The position numbers and the translations under genes are program-made. The notes under the pieces were generated by a model that saw only the letters and a list, made by a program, of their open reading frames with translations, did no database searches and had not been told where the DNA came from. From JBBTTE01 sp038064375 (GTDB lineage Bacteria; Patescibacteriota; Saccharimonadia; Saccharimonadales; UBA4665): 64,000 bases of DNA. Positions 60,845-64,000 of this stretch are shown piece by piece. The stretch spans positions 620,001 to 684,000 of the forward strand of contig JBBTTF010000001.1 in NCBI GenBank assembly GCA_038064375.1, given 5' to 3'. Position 1 is the first letter of the stretch. Each line of letters starts with the position of its first letter.

Positions 60845-61453
60845 CTAGAGCTGTCGGTTGAATGCGCGTAAGTGGCTCTCTGAACCGTCGCGCAATGACA
60901 CCAGCGCAGTAATCACATCATCGTCCGTTGCGGTTGCTAGCTGTGCACTAATATCTGCAATATCTTTTTCTTCAATGGCAACTCCCGCCTTATATGCTTC
61001 GGTTGCACTCTTGTTACCTTGTTCAATTAATCGGTCATAGAACGCTTGTAGTTGTTGATTCTTAAATACACCTACTTCGGCTGAGCGTGGGTCCATGATG
61101 TTGCGTGCCTGCAGGAGCGTCAACACTTTGCCTTGATGCGTTGATTCACTTTGTAAAATATTGCCAAAAACATTAGCGCCGTACTTTTGATACATGACCG
61201 TATATACATCATGCGCCAACTTTTCTTCTTCAATCAGGTACAGAAGCAGATCTTCTGTAGAGTTGCTGGCAACTGCAGGCTGTGTCTTGGTACCGGTTGT
61301 GATGTTTTGACTTGTGATCGTGCTTGATTTACCTGCGGTGTTTTGTGTACTATCGGATGCACGATGTAGTGCAAAATATGCCCCCGCACCAGCCAGAACC
61401 AACACACCAACCGCTATAGCTGCGAATATTCTTGGGTTAATTCTTTTGCTCAT
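60845..61453 (-). CDS. DUF2202 ferritin-like anchored protein
   Basis: The 202-residue protein has one N-terminal membrane helix and a four-helix domain with the DUF2202 pattern: LLLYLIEEEKLAHDVYTVM, NILQSESTHQGKVLTLL, VAIEEKDIADI and SESHLRAFNRQL. The Glu and His residues fit a di-iron ferritin-like site. It is co-transcribed with a Fur-family regulator (4-nt overlap), consistent with a metal or oxidative-stress function. Confidence 0.85.
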   Translation of the reverse strand: MSKRINPRIFAAIAVGVLVLAGAGAYFALHRASDSTQNTAGKSSTITSQNITTGTKTQPAVASNSTEDLLLYLIEEEKLAHDVYTVMYQKYGANVFGNILQSESTHQGKVLTLLQARNIMDPRSAEVGVFKNQQLQAFYDRLIEQGNKSATEAYKAGVAIEEKDIADISAQLATATDDDVITALVSLRDGSESHLRAFNRQL

Positions 61454-61845
61454 ATCTTCTCCTTACATTGTTTGCATATACCACTGATCGTGAGCCGTCC
61501 CGAGATATAACAGTCTCCAATCGACGACTCAAGTATTGGCACGACTCGATCCTTCACATCGGTATCGCGAAGCATCCCGCACGACACACACTGAAAATGA
61601 TCATGGGGCGTCGTATTTGAGTCATAGCGCATTGACCCATCTATCGACGGGGGCGCAAGTGAGATCGTTCCGCGAGATGCTAATCGAGCAGTAGCGCGGT
61701 GTACTGTCGTTGCGCTTACGTCGGGGTAAACCTTTCTTAATTCCGTCAGCAGGTCAGTATTTGTAGCATGCCCAAGAGAGTCAAGCGTTCTCTCGATTGC
61801 CTGACAATACTTAGTTTGACGCTGTGCGATAACTGTATTGCTCAT
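61450..61845 (-). CDS. Fur/PerR-family metalloregulator
   Basis: The 131-residue protein has a winged helix (SATTVHRATARLASRG) and a metal-binding C-terminal domain: TPHDHFQCVSCGML with the CxxC zinc pair, and ICKQCKEK as the second CxxC. These fit Fur, Zur or PerR; the exact metal is not evident. It probably controls its own operon through the palindrome at 61874-61896. Its stop overlaps the DUF2202 gene start. Confidence 0.92.
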   Translation of the reverse strand: MSNTVIAQRQTKYCQAIERTLDSLGHATNTDLLTELRKVYPDVSATTVHRATARLASRGTISLAPPSIDGSMRYDSNTTPHDHFQCVSCGMLRDTDVKDRVVPILESSIGDCYISGRLTISGICKQCKEKI

Positions 61846-61873
61846 AATGCCATCAGTATAGACTTATTTGTTG

Positions 61874-61896
61874 CTAATGTAAATAATTTACATTAG
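61874..61896. promoter_or_regulatory. Perfect palindrome, probable Fur-family operator
   Basis: Arms CTAATGTAAAT and its exact reverse complement flank a single central base (11-1-11). It lies between the divergent Fur-family gene (starting 61845) and rhodanese gene (starting 61930), so one site may serve both. Confidence 0.8.
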
Positions 61897-61929
61897 ACTT
61901 AAAGAATAACTAAATTATTAAGGAGTGTT

Positions 61930-62190
61930 ATGGGAAGAATGTTTATAGATGTGCGTGAGCCGCTCGAATTTGCGATGGGCCACGTTAAAGGTGCGATTAA
62001 CATACCGCCATCAAAACTAATGGCAGGAGCTAAAAAGCTGGATGGTGTACCAAAAGATACCGAACTTGTTCTCTATTGCCTTTCGGGAAGTAGGTCCAAT
62101 GTATCGATTAACATCCTGAGGGGGATGGGTTACACAAATCTTGTAAACGGAGTAAACAAAGGCCAGATTAGAGCCAAGTACGGCGTTTAG
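61930..62190 (+). CDS. Rhodanese-like sulfurtransferase
   Basis: The 86-residue single domain has MFIDVREPLEFAMGHVKGAI and the active-site Cys in VLYCLSGSRSNVSI, plus the late MGYTNLVNGV. The active loop CLSGSRS fits sulfurtransferases. AAGGAG precedes the ATG. Divergent from the Fur-family regulator and likely under the same palindrome. Confidence 0.9.
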   Translation: MGRMFIDVREPLEFAMGHVKGAINIPPSKLMAGAKKLDGVPKDTELVLYCLSGSRSNVSINILRGMGYTNLVNGVNKGQIRAKYGV

Positions 62191-62262
62191 CTTTGTTTAG
62201 CATGTAACGGGGCTGTCATGGACTGCGTCTTAAGGCCTTCTTGGAAGTCTATCTAAGCAGCG

Positions 62263-62268
62263 TATAAT
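62263..62268 (+). promoter_or_regulatory. -10 element of the gene at 62277
   Basis: TATAAT, 8 nt before the ATG. Confidence 0.55.
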
Positions 62269-62276
62269 TATTAAGA

Positions 62277-62807
62277 ATGTCACCAATCCGCTTCAAAGCC
62301 AAGATGAATACACCAGATCCAGCCGCAGAAGTCGACTCGTCGATGCTGATTACTTTGCCGACAGATGCCAGTGTCAAGCTTCCATCGCGCGGCATGGTCA
62401 TGGTCAAGGGGACTCTCAACGGCGTTCGCATTCGAGTTTTAATACAACCAGACGGTCAGGGAAGTCATTGGTTTGGGGTCGACAAGGATTTGCGTCAGGC
62501 AGCCGACGTTACCACAGGTGACACCGTTAATCTTGAGATTCAGCCTACCAAAGACTGGCCAGAGCCCGAGCTAACAGCCGACATTGAGAAGGCTCTAGCA
62601 GCCGACCCACAAGCACAAGCCGTGTGGACAGATATAACACCAATGGCTCGCTGGGACTGGCTCAACTGGATGGGTTCGGTCAAACTACCAAAAACACTTC
62701 AAGAGCGGCCAGAAAAGTTATGCTCAATGCTCAAGGCAGGCAAGCGAAGGCCCTGCTGCTTCAAGCGCAGCATGCAGATGCCACCGAAAAACGCTGAGCT
62801 ACTTTAG
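62277..62807 (+). CDS. DUF1905/YdeI (OmdA)-like protein
   Basis: The 176-residue protein reads FKAKMNTPDPAAEVDSSMLI, then SRGMVMVKGTLNGVRIRVLI and GSHWFGVDKDLRQAADVTTG, the DUF1905 domain, followed by a YdeI/OmdA-type C-terminal helix (ALAADPQAQAVWTDITPMA, LPKTLQERPEKLCSML) ending in Lys/Cys-rich residues. It overlaps the convergent DUF1801 gene by 9 nt. Function unknown. Confidence 0.8.
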   Translation: MSPIRFKAKMNTPDPAAEVDSSMLITLPTDASVKLPSRGMVMVKGTLNGVRIRVLIQPDGQGSHWFGVDKDLRQAADVTTGDTVNLEIQPTKDWPEPELTADIEKALAADPQAQAVWTDITPMARWDWLNWMGSVKLPKTLQERPEKLCSMLKAGKRRPCCFKRSMQMPPKNAELL

Positions 62808-63188
62808 TCTTTCCAGTACGCCGCGGCGCTTGACGATGTTCTTGTAGTCCCATTGGATAGTTATCGACTTTTTGAGCCAGCGCTCTAAGTCTTCGACATT
62901 AACTTGGTTCGCTGCGGTATAACGCGCCTCGGCAGCTTTAAAACTACCCTCGTTACTTAGGCTAGGCTCATCGAAGGACTGGCCGCTCCAAAACAATAAT
63001 CTGACGCAGTTCTTTAAAACGTCGTAGCCTACAATTGGATTGCCGTCCAAGAACCAGACAGGTGCACCATGCCATATCTTGCTTTCGGCCTTAGCGAGGT
63101 TGTCGTTAATTGCTTTTGCCAGAAGGTCGCAGATTGCTTTGTCTTCGCCTTCCTTAGAGTTGTTAAATGCTTGGATGTCATCGTTCAT
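62799..63188 (-). CDS. DUF1801 (YdhG-like) protein
   Basis: The 129-residue soluble protein has KIWHGAPVWFLDGNPIVGYD and CVRLLFWSGQSFDEPSL, the usual pattern of DUF1801 proteins, some linked to iron handling in Bacillus (frataxin-like). The exact role here is open. Confidence 0.78.
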   Translation of the reverse strand: MNDDIQAFNNSKEGEDKAICDLLAKAINDNLAKAESKIWHGAPVWFLDGNPIVGYDVLKNCVRLLFWSGQSFDEPSLSNEGSFKAAEARYTAANQVNVEDLERWLKKSITIQWDYKNIVKRRGVLERLK

Positions 63189-63266
63189 ATACTCAAATCA
63201 TACACCATTGAGAGCCTGTGGCATGATCGCTTGACTCAATGTCGTCATGAAAGATATGGTTAAGCC

Positions 63267-63530
63267 ATGAAACAAGACGAAAAAAAGAAGAAAGGCGCAG
63301 ACTACGAGAAGATCGGCATCCTGCTCGAAGATATTGTAGCTGTCGGTTACGGCAAGCCGTGGAAACTTATGTGGTACAGCTTTATTCGCGGCCTCGCGTA
63401 CGGTGTGGGCATATTCCTAGCTGGTACGGTGGTAGTCGGACTAGTTATATGGGGGCTTAGCTTGTTTAATGATATTCCGGTGATTGGAAGATTCGTTCAA
63501 AACATAGTCAACAGTTTATCCAACCATTAA
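63267..63530 (+). CDS. DUF5665 small membrane protein
   Basis: The 87-residue protein has a charged start (MKQDEKKKKGADYEKIGILL), YGKPWKLMWYSFIRGLAYGV and one membrane helix (GIFLAGTVVVGLVIWGLSLF). This is the conserved DUF5665 layout, common in CPR genomes. Function unknown. Its end overlaps the convergent next gene by 4 nt. Confidence 0.75.
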   Translation: MKQDEKKKKGADYEKIGILLEDIVAVGYGKPWKLMWYSFIRGLAYGVGIFLAGTVVVGLVIWGLSLFNDIPVIGRFVQNIVNSLSNH

Positions 63531-63958
63531 AGTTGCTTGATGGATTGAACGACAATTACGCCGTAGATGTCAAACTCGGTATTTTGTTGTTTTAGTAAAC
63601 CGGTGACTTGTATTCTCTGACCTGTCCTTAAGTCACCAACGACAGTTGGATCATCAGAGTACAATGCATAGGTCTTGCCGTCTGTATCAAACACACCTAC
63701 GGCACAGCTAGTAGCTTGCGGGCCATCATTATCCTTTACCTTAAGACACGAGATAGTGCCGATTTTGGTGACTGGCTCTTCGACAACGACACTAGTACCC
63801 GCCTTAGAACCTTTGTCGCTTGCAACAACGCTTGCTGCGGTAGCTGCCCTTGAGCTGCTGCCTGACCCAGAAGTTGGGCTATTTAACGCGAAGATAAGTC
63901 CGCCAGCGACTACAATTATTAAGAATAGTACTGTTGGTATTGCAAGTTTTTTATTCAT
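63527..63958 (-). CDS. Anchored protein with small beta (OB-like) domain
   Basis: The 143-residue protein has one N-terminal helix (IPTVLFLIIVVAGGLIFAL), a Ser/Ala linker and a beta-rich domain with two Cys (TISCLKVKDNDGPQATSC) and RTGQRIQVTGLLKQ, which resembles an OB fold. No family is certain. Confidence 0.6.
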   Translation of the reverse strand: MNKKLAIPTVLFLIIVVAGGLIFALNSPTSGSGSSSRAATAASVVASDKGSKAGTSVVVEEPVTKIGTISCLKVKDNDGPQATSCAVGVFDTDGKTYALYSDDPTVVGDLRTGQRIQVTGLLKQQNTEFDIYGVIVVQSIKQL

Positions 63959-64000
63959 ATAGACCTTTACGCTTATTCTAACAAGGTCATGATAATTTTG

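Noticed and set aside
1..64000. CRISPR array or cas genes
   Set aside because: No regularly spaced short repeats and no Cas-like protein seen.
1..64000. Recoded TGA (code 25) as in Gracilibacteria or SR1
   Set aside because: Several conserved genes end properly at TGA (atpI, the genes ending at 8842, 9900 and 60762) and no conserved protein continues through a TGA.

Overview
The window most likely comes from a Candidatus Saccharibacteria (TM7) genome or a close relative within the Patescibacteria/CPR. This rests on gene content and style: short intergenic spaces, many secreted or membrane-anchored proteins of unknown function, two class F-like sortases, a LytR-CpsA-Psr protein, an archaeal-type PEP carboxylase, NDH-2 beside an FAD-linked D-lactate dehydrogenase type enzyme, and a complete F-type ATP synthase operon. 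TGA is used as an ordinary stop (for example for atpI and the genes ending at 8842 and 9900), which argues against the Gracilibacteria/SR1 recoded lineages. The assignment is an inference; no marker tree could be run.

Layout. 1-13.9 kb is a block of minus-strand genes for cell-surface proteins: two anchored or secreted beta-rich proteins, three membrane-anchored Ig-like proteins resembling the WxL-interacting DUF916/DUF3324 type (two of them carrying a 905-bp near-identical tandem copy), a large tail-fibre-like adhesin, a secreted FN3/Ig/thioredoxin-fold protein, a Cache-type sensor without an output domain and an unknown membrane protein. 14-20.7 kb is metabolic: gnd, a PEP carboxylase/aspartate aminotransferase pair, a beta-hydroxyacid dehydrogenase and a DrrAB-like ABC exporter. 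20.7-33.6 kb mixes signalling (histidine kinase, response regulator, Crp/Fnr regulator), envelope polysaccharide functions (LCP protein, glycosyltransferases, two flippase-like membrane proteins) and redox enzymes. 33.6-41.3 kb has a UvrD-type helicase with a RecB-like nuclease, three CDP-alcohol phosphotransferase signatures in two adjacent genes, an aquaporin and a protein with carbonic-anhydrase-like metal ligands.

41.3-48 kb is the atpIBEFHAGDC operon, in the usual order. 48-53.3 kb holds a glutaredoxin-like protein, a BtuR-type adenosyltransferase, a P-loop kinase, a secreted SNase-type nuclease, a glycosyltransferase, an anchored glycosidase-like protein, smpB, a DUF427 protein and tRNA-Asn. 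53.3-60.8 kb is accessory: three unknown genes that share a palindromic promoter element, a pilin-like protein, a YggT protein and a four-gene sortase/substrate cluster that includes a DUF3494 ice-binding protein. 60.8-64 kb holds a DUF2202 ferritin-like protein, a Fur-family regulator with a perfect palindrome at its divergent promoter, a rhodanese and small conserved proteins.

Two themes run through the window. First, many genes or operon heads have a -10 hexamer (TATAAT/TATACT) only 6-12 nt before the ATG, so their transcripts should be leaderless or nearly so, while genes inside operons mostly have Shine-Dalgarno sites or 4-nt overlaps. Second, a large share of the DNA encodes the cell surface, as expected for a small host-attached bacterium. 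The D-lactate dehydrogenase-like enzyme, NDH-2 and ATP synthase together suggest some respiratory capacity, but no terminal oxidase lies in this window.
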